A stretch of DNA of 64,000 bases from assembly GCF_013409935.1 (NCBI RefSeq), contig NZ_JACCCO010000001.1, positions 682,001-746,000 of the forward strand, read 5' to 3'. The stretch is from Streptosporangium sandarakinum (GTDB lineage Bacteria; Actinomycetota; Actinomycetes; Streptosporangiales; Streptosporangiaceae). Of the stretch, positions 52,765 through 60,838 are shown piece after piece (positions within the stretch are counted from its first letter, which is position 1; each line of letters starts with the position of its first letter). The notes beneath the pieces are model-generated. The model saw only the letters and a program-made list of their open reading frames with translations. It was not told where the DNA came from and ran no database searches. Made by a program: the position numbers and the translations under genes.

Positions 52765-52947
52765 ATGTTCGCGATCGCCGCGGCAATCGTGTTCGTCCTC
52801 GGCCTGCTGCTCGGTCTGGCCGACGGCCGGATCGCCGGCGTCGGCGGCCCTGCCTTCCTGGTGCTGGCGCTGCTCCTCCTCACGCTGCACCAGGCGGGGA
52901 TGGGGACGCCGGGGGCATGGAGCCAGGCCTGGCGCCGCCGGCACTGA
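52765..52947 (+). CDS. Small membrane protein (60 residues)
   Basis: The ATG lies two bases after the stop of the preceding gene, with GAGG just upstream. The product has two hydrophobic helices, MFAIAAAIVFVLGLLLGLAD and GGPAFLVLALLLLTLHQAG, then a basic tail (AWRRRH). The longer upstream frame is not needed. Function unknown. Its position and the strong terminator behind it make it the last gene of the operon. Confidence 0.65.
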   Translation: MFAIAAAIVFVLGLLLGLADGRIAGVGGPAFLVLALLLLTLHQAGMGTPGAWSQAWRRRH

Positions 52948-53010
52948 GCGGGCTCCACGCGTCTCGCGCAGCCGGGCAGGGCCAGGCGGGGCCGTACGGG
53001 GCCGAACGGA

Positions 53011-53050
53011 GAGGGGGTGCCGCCCGGCCGGGCGGCACCCCCTCTTTTTC
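53011..53050 (+). terminator. Rho-independent terminator
   Basis: A perfect 34-base palindrome (arms begin GAGGGGGTGCCGCCCGG) at 53011-53044 is followed by TTTTT. It ends the operon of unknown proteins. Confidence 0.92.
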
Positions 53051-53098
53051 TCGTCAGCCGGTTCGGGGCGACCGTCGCCCCCCTTTCCCCGGCTCGGA

Positions 53099-53162
53099 CG
53101 GCCCCTCGGCACAGGCACGGGCGGCCCCTCTGCACAGGCACAGGCGGTCCCTCGGCGCAGGG
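53099..53162. repeat. 23-bp tandem repeat, about 2.8 copies
   Basis: Units beginning CGGCCCCTC start at 53099, 53122 and 53145 and contain GCACAGGCAC. They lie downstream of the NADH dehydrogenase stop codon at 53206. Confidence 0.65.
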
Positions 53163-53205
53163 CGCAGCGGACGGAGCGGACGCATCCGACGCGACGGACG
53201 GCGCC

Positions 53206-54516
53206 TCAGCGCGCGCCCGACCGGGCGGCGCGCTCGAACTCCTCGCGGGGGCGGCTCAGCGCGCCGAGCGAGACGACCTCCCTGCGGAACGGGAACGAGA
53301 GGGTCCAGTCGGTGAGGACGCGGATCTTCTTGTCGAAGGTCGGCACCCGGGTGAGGTGGTAGGCGCGGTGCATGACCCAGGCGGGCAGCCCGTGCAGCTT
53401 ACGGCCGTAGATCTGCGCGACCCCCTTGCCGAACCCCAGACCGGCCACCGAGCCGACGTAGGCGTGCCGGTGGGCCTTCAGCGGCCTGCCCCTGAGCGTG
53501 GCCACCACGTTGTCGGCCAGCGTGCGCGCCTGCCGTACGGCGTTCTGGGCGTTGGGCGCGCACATCTCCCCCGGCTTGGTGAGGTCGGGTACGGCGGCGC
53601 AGTCCCCGGCGGTGAAGACGCCGCCGTGGTCCTCGACGACCAGCTCGGCGGTCGCCCTGATCCTGCCCCGCTCGTCGAGCGGCAGGCCGCTGGACTGGTT
53701 GAGGGGGTTCGGCTTGACCCCGGCGGTCCACACCAGGGTGTCGGAGTCGAGCTCGGTGCCGTCGCTGAGCACGATGTGGCCGCCCTCGGCGGACTTCATC
53801 AGGGTCTCCAGCCGCGCGTCGATGCCGCGGGCGCGGAGCTCCTGGAGCGTCCAGCGTCCCATCTCGGGGCCCACCTCGGGCAGGATGCGACCGGTGGCCT
53901 CCACCAGGACCCAGTGCATGTCGCCGCGATCGATCGTCCGGTAGTAGCGGCAGGCGTACCGGGCCATGTCCTCCAGTTCGGCGAGCGCCTCGACGCCGGC
54001 GTAGCCCCCGCCGACGAAGACGAAGGTCAGGGCCCTGTCGCGGATCTCGGGGTCGCTGGTCGACTCGGCCAGGTCGAGCTGGCCGAGGACATGGTTGCGC
54101 AGGTGGATGGCCTCTTCCAGGCTCTTGAAGCCGATCCCGCATTCGGCGAGGCCGGGGATGGGCAGCAGCCGCGAGATCGACCCCGGCGCGTAGACGAGGA
54201 TGTCGTACTCCATGACGCGGGCCGGCCCGAGCTGCGGGCGGAGGGCGACGGTACGGCTCACGGGATCGACGCCGGTCACCATGCCGTTGACGATCGCGCA
54301 CCTGTCCAGGGCCCGGCGCAGGGAGACGACGACGTGGCGCGGCTCGATGTTGCCGGCCGCCGCCTCCGGCAGGAATGGCTGGTAGGTCATATAGGAGTCG
54401 ATGTCCAGGACCGCGATGCGGGCCTCGCCACGACGAAGCTTGCGCTGCAGACGCAGGGCGGTGTTCAGGCCGACATATCCGCCGCCGACGATCAGAATGC
54501 GGGGAGCTTCAGTCAT
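53206..54516 (-). CDS. Type II NADH dehydrogenase (NDH-2) family oxidoreductase
   Basis: This 436-residue FAD enzyme feeds electrons from NADH to quinone at the inner membrane face without pumping protons. The FAD loop is ILIVGGGYVGLNTALRL (about 7-23) and the NADH loop is FVFVGGGYAGVEALAEL (about 168-184). LVWTAGVKPN and VFTAGDCAAVPD are further signatures. The C-terminal amphipathic part (LHGLPAWVMHRAYHLTRVPT) suits membrane attachment. It starts 27 bases after the RsbW-like gene on the same strand, so it may belong to the sigma-factor operon. Confidence 0.88.
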   Translation of the reverse strand: MTEAPRILIVGGGYVGLNTALRLQRKLRRGEARIAVLDIDSYMTYQPFLPEAAAGNIEPRHVVVSLRRALDRCAIVNGMVTGVDPVSRTVALRPQLGPARVMEYDILVYAPGSISRLLPIPGLAECGIGFKSLEEAIHLRNHVLGQLDLAESTSDPEIRDRALTFVFVGGGYAGVEALAELEDMARYACRYYRTIDRGDMHWVLVEATGRILPEVGPEMGRWTLQELRARGIDARLETLMKSAEGGHIVLSDGTELDSDTLVWTAGVKPNPLNQSSGLPLDERGRIRATAELVVEDHGGVFTAGDCAAVPDLTKPGEMCAPNAQNAVRQARTLADNVVATLRGRPLKAHRHAYVGSVAGLGFGKGVAQIYGRKLHGLPAWVMHRAYHLTRVPTFDKKIRVLTDWTLSFPFRREVVSLGALSRPREEFERAARSGAR

Positions 54517-54543
54517 AAATCGGCTTGTACCCGGAAAAACCTC

Positions 54544-54999
54544 TCAAATCGGGAAGGTCATGGTAATGAACGTTCCCGCCATCCCTGTTCTGAAATGCAT
54601 GTCCAGGCTGACCATTCGGGCCACCCACAGCCCCATGCCGCTGGTGGCGTGCGGGCCGGGGGGCGTCTGGCCGGGAGGCTCGGTGGGGAACCACCGGCCC
54701 TCGTCGTGAATCTCCACGACGAGGGCGCGGCCGGTGGTCCATATTCTCAGCACGGCCTTGGCCGTGGTGTGCCCATGGGTCACGGCGTTGGTGGCGACCT
54801 CGTTCACCGCCACCAGGAAGTCGGGCAGGTTCTCCTCGCGCATCCCGCCGCGCAGCGCGTGGGCGGCGGCGAAGTCGCGCACGTCGGGCAGGTCGGGCAG
54901 GCAGAAGGCGAGCTCGGCCACGGGGACTCCGTCGGGGCGCGGCCGGGAACGGTCGTCACCCGCCATGAAGCGAGCCGGACGAGCACCGTCCTCGTTCAC
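54544..54999 (-). CDS. RsbW-like anti-sigma/serine kinase ATPase
   Basis: The 151-residue GHKL protein shows LPDLPDVRDFAAAHALRG, N box VNEVATNAVTHGH (about 65-77), G1 HDEGRWFP and G2 SGMGLWVARMV. Its place directly after a SigB/F-type sigma gene, near a STAS antagonist and a SpoIIE phosphatase, fits an anti-sigma factor that phosphorylates the antagonist. Start GTG 54999 follows GGGGAGG at longer than usual spacing; an ATG at 54966 is possible. This ATPase is the more likely cognate partner of the adjacent sigma factor than the one at 14.4 kb. Confidence 0.82.
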   Translation of the reverse strand: MNEDGARPARFMAGDDRSRPRPDGVPVAELAFCLPDLPDVRDFAAAHALRGGMREENLPDFLVAVNEVATNAVTHGHTTAKAVLRIWTTGRALVVEIHDEGRWFPTEPPGQTPPGPHATSGMGLWVARMVSLDMHFRTGMAGTFITMTFPI

Positions 55000-55119
55000 G
55001 CGAGATCCGCCTCCCCTGTCCCAGCGCGCGATCGTCCTCAGCATCCGGGGATCATTCAGAAGCACCCTATGCCACACCACGCCGTCGCCGACTTGGGTGC
55101 CCGATGCGGACCGGTGTAT

Positions 55120-55896
55120 TCAGCATTCCGCCACCAGTTCGGCGCGGAGCTGGTCGAGCACCTTCCGCAGGATACGGGAAACGTGCATCTGGGAGATACC
55201 GAACTCCGCCGCGATCTCAGCCTGGGTCATGTTACCGAAGAAGCGCAGGAGCAGGATGTTCTTCTCCCGGGCCGGCAACTTGTCGATCAGCGGCTTGACG
55301 GCCTCGCGGTCCACGAGCGCGCCCATGGCGTCGTCCTCGTCGGGGATGACGTCGCCCAGCGCGGCCGCGTCGTCGTCGGAGCCGAGGGGGGCGTCGAGCG
55401 ACAGGGCGCTGTAGGCGGCGGAGGCGTCCAGGGTCAGCAGGACGTCCTCCTCGGAGATCTTCATCTTGGCGGCCAGCTCGGCGACCGTCGGGGCGCGGCC
55501 GAGGTCCTGGCTGAGGTCGGCGACGAGCCGGTTCAGCTCGGCCCGGCGCTCCTGGTAGACGCGGGGGACGCGGATCGCCCAGGTGCGGTCGCGGAAGTGG
55601 CGCTTGACCTCACCGGTCATGGTGACCACGGCGTAGCCGCGGAAGGGGTGGCCGAGGGTGGCGTCGAAGCCGTTGATGGCCTTCATCAGCCCGACGTAGG
55701 CGGCCTGGAGGAGGTCCTCCAGCGGCTCTCCGCGGTAGCGGTAGCGGCGGGCGATCTCCATGGCGAGCGGCCGGTGCATCTCGACGAGGCGCTCGCGCAG
55801 ACGCTCGGCGCGGTACTCGGAGATCTCGGGGGCGGACATCTCGGCGAGGAGATCCTCGGCGGTCATGTCGGTGATTTCGAGGGCCTGAACAGACAT
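55120..55896 (-). CDS. SigB/SigF/SigG-family RNA polymerase sigma factor
   Basis: The 258-residue sigma factor has region 2 (HRPLAMEIARRYRYRGEPLE, LLQAAYVGLMKAINGFD, GYAVVTMTGEVKRHFRD), region 3 (ELNRLVADLSQDLGRAPTVA) and region 4 (LPAREKNILLLRFFGNMTQA, IAAEFGISQMHVSRILRKVL). It lacks region 1.1, as expected for group 3 stress or developmental sigmas controlled by partner switching. ATG 55896 has AAGGAG seven bases upstream. It is divergent from the STAS antagonist gene and upstream of the RsbW-like gene on its own strand. Confidence 0.93.
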   Translation of the reverse strand: MSVQALEITDMTAEDLLAEMSAPEISEYRAERLRERLVEMHRPLAMEIARRYRYRGEPLEDLLQAAYVGLMKAINGFDATLGHPFRGYAVVTMTGEVKRHFRDRTWAIRVPRVYQERRAELNRLVADLSQDLGRAPTVAELAAKMKISEEDVLLTLDASAAYSALSLDAPLGSDDDAAALGDVIPDEDDAMGALVDREAVKPLIDKLPAREKNILLLRFFGNMTQAEIAAEFGISQMHVSRILRKVLDQLRAELVAEC

Positions 55897-56089
55897 CGCT
55901 GCTCCTTGGTATAACTGCCGGGCGAAGCCATCGGCGCGGAGCAGTATCCGGGCAGACGGCATCGCCTCGACCTGTCTTCGAGGCGAGGCCCTCTGCTGGA
56001 CCTCGGTTCTAGTATTACCCCGATTCCGGGAGTATTGCTCGCTCGCAGGTAACAGTAAGGTTGCTAATCGAATGTCGAGGAGGACCTGA

Positions 56090-56461
56090 GTGACGGTGTC
56101 GGAGAACGGCGAGAGAGCGTCAGCCCTGACTCTGACGTCGGCGCTGGCCGACGGGGTCAACGTGATCCGGGTGACGGGCCTGCTGGACGCGACGACCAGG
56201 GACCAGTTCGCCGACTACCTGTCGGCCGAGTTCGACGAGCACGGCCCTGACATGGCGCTGGATCTGGCGGGGGTGACCTTCATGGACTCCCGGGCGCTGG
56301 GCCTGATCGTCCACCACTGGCAGCTCAGCACCGGCGCGGGCGGGAAGTTCGCGCTCATCGGGGTGGAGTACGCCAAGACCAAGGTGATGTGGATCACCGG
56401 CCTGGCCCAGCGGCTGCCGCTCTACGACACGATCGACGACGCGCTCGCCGCCTTCGGCTGA
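56090..56461 (+). CDS. STAS-domain anti-sigma factor antagonist
   Basis: The 123-residue protein has the STAS fold VNVIRVTGLLDATTRDQFAD with the phospho-acceptor region FMDSRALGLIVHHWQL; the Ser in MDSRAL (about residue 67) is the expected phosphorylation site. In unphosphorylated form it would bind the RsbW-like kinase and free the sigma factor. GTG 56090 follows GAGGAGG. It is divergent from the sigma gene across about 190 bases rich in AT, which likely holds both promoters. The phosphatase at 57.4 kb is the probable reactivating enzyme. Confidence 0.9.
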   Translation: MTVSENGERASALTLTSALADGVNVIRVTGLLDATTRDQFADYLSAEFDEHGPDMALDLAGVTFMDSRALGLIVHHWQLSTGAGGKFALIGVEYAKTKVMWITGLAQRLPLYDTIDDALAAFG

Positions 56462-56592
56462 GGCGGGCGCGGGCCGGAGACGCCCATGCCCGGGGAAGCG
56501 GCTCCGGGACGCCCGGAGGGCCCCGGGACGCCCGCGGCCGTACGGCGGGCCGCCGGCGGATCCTCACGCGCCCCCGGCCGGTTCCCGTGCCG

Positions 56593-57318
56593 TCAGCCGG
56601 CCTCCTCGTGCCGGTTGCGCTGGTTGCGCTGGTGCTCGTCGACCAGCAGCCGGGCCAGGTCCACCACCTTCACCTGGTGGTGCTGGGAGATGCGGCGCAG
56701 CTCGTCGAAGGCGGCCTCGGCCGAGCACCCGCTGGACTTCATGATGATGCCCTTGGCCTGGTCGATGATCGCCCGGCCGGCCAGTGCCTCCTGCATCTGG
56801 GCGGCGTCGGTGCGGACCTCGTCGTAGTCCCACATGTTGGCCAGGGCCACGTTCACCTGCTCGGCGAGCATGTCGGCCAGCGGCGGGACGCTGCGGGCCG
56901 CGAACACGCCGGGCCGCACGCCGTACAGGCCGAGGACGAGGACGGCGCGCTCGATGGTGATCGGCAGGGCCAGGATCGAGCGGACACCGAAGCGGACCGC
57001 CATGCCGGTGTAGGCGGGCCACCGGGAGTCGCGCAGGACGTCCTGGACGATCACGTGGCGGCCGGTCCCGCGGGCCTCGGTGGAGGGCCCCTCCCCCAGG
57101 TCGCCCTCGCTGTCGACGAGCACGACCAGCTCGCTGTGCGAAGCCGACACCACGAGGCGTTCCTGGCGCCACAGCTCGGCGGACCCGCCCGCGCAGCCGG
57201 GCACCCCGCCCGCCAGGGTCGCGGTCAGGCCGCGCAGCACGCTCTCGCTCGACGTCTCCTCGCTCACCCGCCCCAGGGCCGCGAGGTCTCGGGCGAGAAC
57301 AGGTGTGACCATGTCCAT
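56593..57318 (-). CDS. GAF-ANTAR domain regulator
   Basis: The 241-residue protein has a GAF sensor domain at about 20-160 (SASHSELVVLVDSEGDLGEG, YTGMAVRFGVRSILALPITI) and a C-terminal ANTAR RNA-binding domain at about 175-230 (EALAGRAIIDQAKGIIMKSS, AEAAFDELRRISQHHQVKVV). ANTAR proteins bind paired hairpins in mRNA leaders and prevent termination. Its RNA target is not evident in this window. ATG 57318 is used; a second Met two codons on is possible. It is divergent from the SpoIIE phosphatase gene across about 120 bases. Confidence 0.9.
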   Translation of the reverse strand: MDMVTPVLARDLAALGRVSEETSSESVLRGLTATLAGGVPGCAGGSAELWRQERLVVSASHSELVVLVDSEGDLGEGPSTEARGTGRHVIVQDVLRDSRWPAYTGMAVRFGVRSILALPITIERAVLVLGLYGVRPGVFAARSVPPLADMLAEQVNVALANMWDYDEVRTDAAQMQEALAGRAIIDQAKGIIMKSSGCSAEAAFDELRRISQHHQVKVVDLARLLVDEHQRNQRNRHEEAG

Positions 57319-57441
57319 GGGGCGATTTCCCTTCCCGATGTCGCTAACTTAACCACTATCCGACCGCGCATCGATTCGGCCCACCGGGTGGCGTACCGTC
57401 TACGACGAAACCCGCCTCACGGCCGCTGACGAGGACGAGCA

Positions 57442-59301
57442 TTGACCGACGCCATTGGCCTTCAGGCCCTGGAGCACGCGCTGAACGCGCTCACGACCAG
57501 GGTCTCCTCCCTGCGTGAGGCCAGGTCCGCCTACCCCGCCGACCCCCGGTCCACACTCGATGCGGCGCTCGCCGAGCTCGACACCGCCGGGGAACTGCTG
57601 GAGGCGTCCCTGCGCGAGCTGCGCAGGGCGCCCCGCCGCTCCGGGGAGCGGGAGAGCGGCTCGCAGCGCGAGCTGAAGTTGCTGCGGCAGGTGTTCCGCA
57701 CCTTCCCGGTCCCCGTGGTGGTGCTGGACGGCTCCGGGGTGGTCCGGCGGATCAGCGCGGAGACCTCCCGGATGCTGGGCAGTCCCGCGGGGTACCTGAT
57801 CGGCCGCTCCTTCCCGCTGTTCGTGGACGTCTCGCGGCGGGCGGCGTTCCGCTCGCACCTGACGGCGGTGCAGCGCGGCGGCGAGACCGCGACGTTCCAG
57901 ACCCGGCTGAGCCACCAGGGCCGGGCGCACACGGTGCAGCTCGCGGTGATCCGGCTGACGATGCCGGGTGAGCCGCAGGCGATGACCGCGGTCGTGATCC
58001 TGCCGCTGGAGACGCAGGTCTCCACCGCGCCCGCCGGGCCGGTGACCCGGTCGGACGCCTCGCTGATGCTGGCCTCCGCCCGCCGCCAGGAGCTGCTGGC
58101 CAGGATGACCCGCCTGCTGCTCGACGAGGAGAGCCTGCGCCAGCCGGTGACCGTCACCCGGGCCGCCCGGCTGCTGGCGGCCGAGACCGCCGACTGGGTG
58201 ATCGCCGACGTGGTCCGGGACGGCATGCCCCGGCGGGCCACCGTGCTCGGCCCGAGCGACAAGCCGGTGACCGAGCTGGTCCGCGTGGTCGAGGGGCTGA
58301 ACCCGCTGACCGCGCCGGCCGTCGCCCACGTGCTCACCGGCGGGTCGGGCGTGGTCCACGAGATGCTGGAGGACGACACGCTGCTCGGGTCGGTCCCGGG
58401 CGGCCCGCCGCTGCTGCGGGTCATGGGCGCCGCGTCGGTGCTGATCGTGCCGATCCAGGGCGAGGCGGGCGCGCTGGGCGCGCTGACCCTGGTACGGCTG
58501 CGCGACCGCGAGCCGTTCACGCTGGCCGACCTCGGCCTGATGGAGGAGATCGGCGTCCACCTCGGGCTGGCGCTGCGTGCCCGCCGCAACTTCCAGACGC
58601 GTTTCCAGGCCGCCGAGGCGCTGCGCACCAGCGTGGTCCCCCGCGCCCTGCCGGACATCCCGGGCTTCGAGGCCGCGGCGGTCTACCACGCGGGCTCCTC
58701 CTCGGTCGGCGCCGAGTTCTACGACGCCTTCCCGGTGCGCGACGGGTGGGGCTTCGCCCTGGGCGGCGCGGTGGGCAAGAGCGAGGAGGCCGCGGCGGTC
58801 ACCGCCATGGTCCGCAACGGCCTGCGCGTGCTGAGCGTCTGGGAGTCCGAGCCGGCCGAGGCCCTGCGCAAGATGAACCAGGCACTGACCGCGCAGAACA
58901 GCGGCATGTTCGTGATGGCGGCGGCCGGGTTCGTCCGGGGCCGCAAGATCAGGCTGGCCAGCGCCGGGCACCACCCGGCCGCGCTGCTGCAGCCCGACGG
59001 CGGGGTGCGCTTCACCGCCGGCGGCGGGGTGCCGCTCGGCATCGACCCCGAGGCGGAGATGTTCGGCGAGGAGATCACCCTCACCAGGGGACAGACCCTG
59101 GTGTTCTACTCCGACGGGCTGGTCGCCTCCCAGAACGAGCAGGGCGAGCCGTACGGCGAGGACCGCCTGGCCGACGTGCTGGCCCGGTCGGTGGCGCAGG
59201 CGCCGGCCACGGTGGTCAAGGCGATCGAGGACGACCGGAACGCCTTCTCCGGCGGGCGGGTCTGGGATGAGGTCGTCATCCTGGCCCTGCGCGCGGTGTG
59301 A
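57442..59301 (+). CDS. PAS-GAF-SpoIIE (PP2C) serine phosphatase
   Basis: The 619-residue cytoplasmic protein has an N-terminal helical part, a PAS domain (about 85-195: FRTFPVPVVVLDGSGVVRRI, IGRSFPLFVDVSRRAAF), a GAF domain (about 210-380: LARMTRLLLDEESLRQPVTV, VLIVPIQGEAGALGALTLVR) and a PP2C/SpoIIE domain (about 395-619: VGAEFYDAFPVRDGWGFALG, RLASAGHHPAALLQPDGGVR, LVFYSDGLVASQNEQGEPYG). In place of the GDxxD metal motif it has GAEFYDAF, an altered first motif. It should dephosphorylate an anti-sigma antagonist in response to signal. The TTG start at 57442 follows GAGGACGAG. Confidence 0.87.
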   Translation: MTDAIGLQALEHALNALTTRVSSLREARSAYPADPRSTLDAALAELDTAGELLEASLRELRRAPRRSGERESGSQRELKLLRQVFRTFPVPVVVLDGSGVVRRISAETSRMLGSPAGYLIGRSFPLFVDVSRRAAFRSHLTAVQRGGETATFQTRLSHQGRAHTVQLAVIRLTMPGEPQAMTAVVILPLETQVSTAPAGPVTRSDASLMLASARRQELLARMTRLLLDEESLRQPVTVTRAARLLAAETADWVIADVVRDGMPRRATVLGPSDKPVTELVRVVEGLNPLTAPAVAHVLTGGSGVVHEMLEDDTLLGSVPGGPPLLRVMGAASVLIVPIQGEAGALGALTLVRLRDREPFTLADLGLMEEIGVHLGLALRARRNFQTRFQAAEALRTSVVPRALPDIPGFEAAAVYHAGSSSVGAEFYDAFPVRDGWGFALGGAVGKSEEAAAVTAMVRNGLRVLSVWESEPAEALRKMNQALTAQNSGMFVMAAAGFVRGRKIRLASAGHHPAALLQPDGGVRFTAGGGVPLGIDPEAEMFGEEITLTRGQTLVFYSDGLVASQNEQGEPYGEDRLADVLARSVAQAPATVVKAIEDDRNAFSGGRVWDEVVILALRAV

Positions 59302-59369
59302 TCCCGGCCGTCGGAACACCTGGTCAGGCGGCCGGCCCGGCCGCGTGCCGGTCCGGCCCCGGCAGGGCG

Positions 59370-59397
59370 GGTTTGCCTTCGGTAGATAAAGGGGTAT
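59370..59397 (+). promoter_or_regulatory. SigB/SigF-type promoter for the glycosyltransferase
   Basis: GGTTT (59370-59374) and GGGTAT (59392-59397) are separated by 17 bases, matching the actinobacterial SigF/SigB consensus (GGTTT, 15-17 bases, GGGTA). It lies about 90 bases before the start of the glycosyltransferase gene. Confidence 0.6.
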
Positions 59398-59489
59398 GGT
59401 TTTCCTCATACAGATGAGTGCCTAAGACGCAGGCACCCCTGAAGGAATCACAGGCTCCCCACGCCTATACGTCCTCCCAGAGGTGTGCC

Positions 59490-60653
59490 ATGAACATTGC
59501 ATTCGTCTCCTTCGACACCGTGTCTCCCTCTCAGAGCCGGTCGGACATCGCCGCGCAGCGTGAGCACCTTCTGTCCGTCGCCCGTGAGCTCGGCCGTGAC
59601 CACAAGGTAACCGTCTACTCCCGGAAGACCTCCGAGGACGACCGGGACCGCGTCCGCGTCTCCCCCGGCGTCACCGTGGAGAACCTCTCCGCCGGACCTG
59701 CCGGGGACCTCCCCGAGGACGGCCTGCTGCCCCACCTGTCCCGTCTCGGCGACCAGCTGATGCGCCGCTGGCGCCAGGAGCGCCCGGACGTCGTCCACGC
59801 CCGTTCCTGGATCGGCGGGCTGGCCGCCATCGCCGGAGCGGACGGCCTCGACGTGCCGCTCGTGCAGAGCTTCGGTGCCTGCCGTACCCGTGACGCCAAG
59901 AAGGTCCGCGTGCAGCGCGCGATCGCCCGCCGGGCCGGCGCGGTGGTCGCCGGGTGCGGCGACGAGGAGTCCACGCTGATCCGGCTGGGCGTGCCGCGCA
60001 ACGCGATCTCGGTGATCCCCTGCGGCGTCGACGTCGAGCGCTTCCGCCGCCAGGGCCCGGCCGCGGCCCGCGGCAACCGTCCGCGCCTGCTGCACGTCGG
60101 CTCGCTCGCCCCCGGCCAGGGCGTCCACACCGCGCTGCGCGCCCTGGAGGGCATCCCGGACGCCGAGCTGCTCATCGCCGGCGGCCCCGCCGCCGCCGAG
60201 CTGGAGCACGACGCCGAGGCGCACCGGCTGACGCTGCTGGCCAAGGAGATGCGGCTGGAGGACCGCGTCACGCTCCTCGGGCACGTGCCGCACACCACGG
60301 TGGCCAAGCTGATGCGCAGCGCCGACGTGGTGCTGTCGCTGCCGCGCGAGGCGGGCAGCGGCGCGGTGGCGCTGGAGTCCATGGCGTGCGGCGTGCCGGT
60401 GATCGCCTCCGCGGTGGGCGCCCACCTCGACTCCGTCGTCGACGGCGTGACCGGCCTGCTGGTGTCGGCCGACCGCCCGGCGCAGACCGCCCGGCTCACC
60501 CGGGAGCTGCTCGCCGACCCCACCCGCCGCACCGCGCTCGGCTTCGCCGGCGCCGACCGCGCCCGCTCGCGCTACTCGTGGGAGCGGATCGCCCAGGAGT
60601 TCACCCAGGTGTACGAGGGCGTGCTCGCCACGCGGCACGCGATGGCCGCCTAG
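59490..60653 (+). CDS. GT4 family glycosyltransferase
   Basis: This 387-residue GT-B enzyme has an N-domain MNIAFVSFDTVSPSQSRSDI, VHARSWIGGLAAIAGA and a donor-binding C-domain ISVIPCGVDVERFRRQGPAA, RLLHVGSLAPGQGVHTALRA, LLGHVPHTTVAKLMRSADVV and REAGSGAVALESMACGVPVI with the EX7E motif. It is a retaining transferase using an NDP-sugar; the acceptor is unknown. ATG 59490 follows AGAGG. The open frame extends upstream but includes the promoter. It is a single-gene unit ended by tandem terminators. A SigF-like promoter suggests it is a stress or developmental gene. Confidence 0.9.
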   Translation: MNIAFVSFDTVSPSQSRSDIAAQREHLLSVARELGRDHKVTVYSRKTSEDDRDRVRVSPGVTVENLSAGPAGDLPEDGLLPHLSRLGDQLMRRWRQERPDVVHARSWIGGLAAIAGADGLDVPLVQSFGACRTRDAKKVRVQRAIARRAGAVVAGCGDEESTLIRLGVPRNAISVIPCGVDVERFRRQGPAAARGNRPRLLHVGSLAPGQGVHTALRALEGIPDAELLIAGGPAAAELEHDAEAHRLTLLAKEMRLEDRVTLLGHVPHTTVAKLMRSADVVLSLPREAGSGAVALESMACGVPVIASAVGAHLDSVVDGVTGLLVSADRPAQTARLTRELLADPTRRTALGFAGADRARSRYSWERIAQEFTQVYEGVLATRHAMAA

Positions 60654-60685
60654 CCCGCCGCCGACGTCGCCGGCGGACACCCGCC

Positions 60686-60738
60686 GAGTCCCCTTCGGGG
60701 GACTCGAAAGCCAGGGCCCTTCGGGGCCCTGTTTTTTT
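60686..60738 (+). terminator. Tandem terminators after the glycosyltransferase gene
   Basis: Two hairpins, both with TTCG tetraloops: GAGTCCCC/GGGGACTC (60686-60705) and AGGGCCC/GGGCCCT (60713-60730). The second is followed by a run of seven T. Confidence 0.95.
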
Positions 60739-60838
60739 GCCCTCGCCCGGCCGCCGGTCCGCTCCCGGCCCGCCCCGGCGGCCCGTACGGCGCAGGCCCG
60801 TACGGCACGGCGCCGACGGTCTCGCGGCAGGGACGGGC

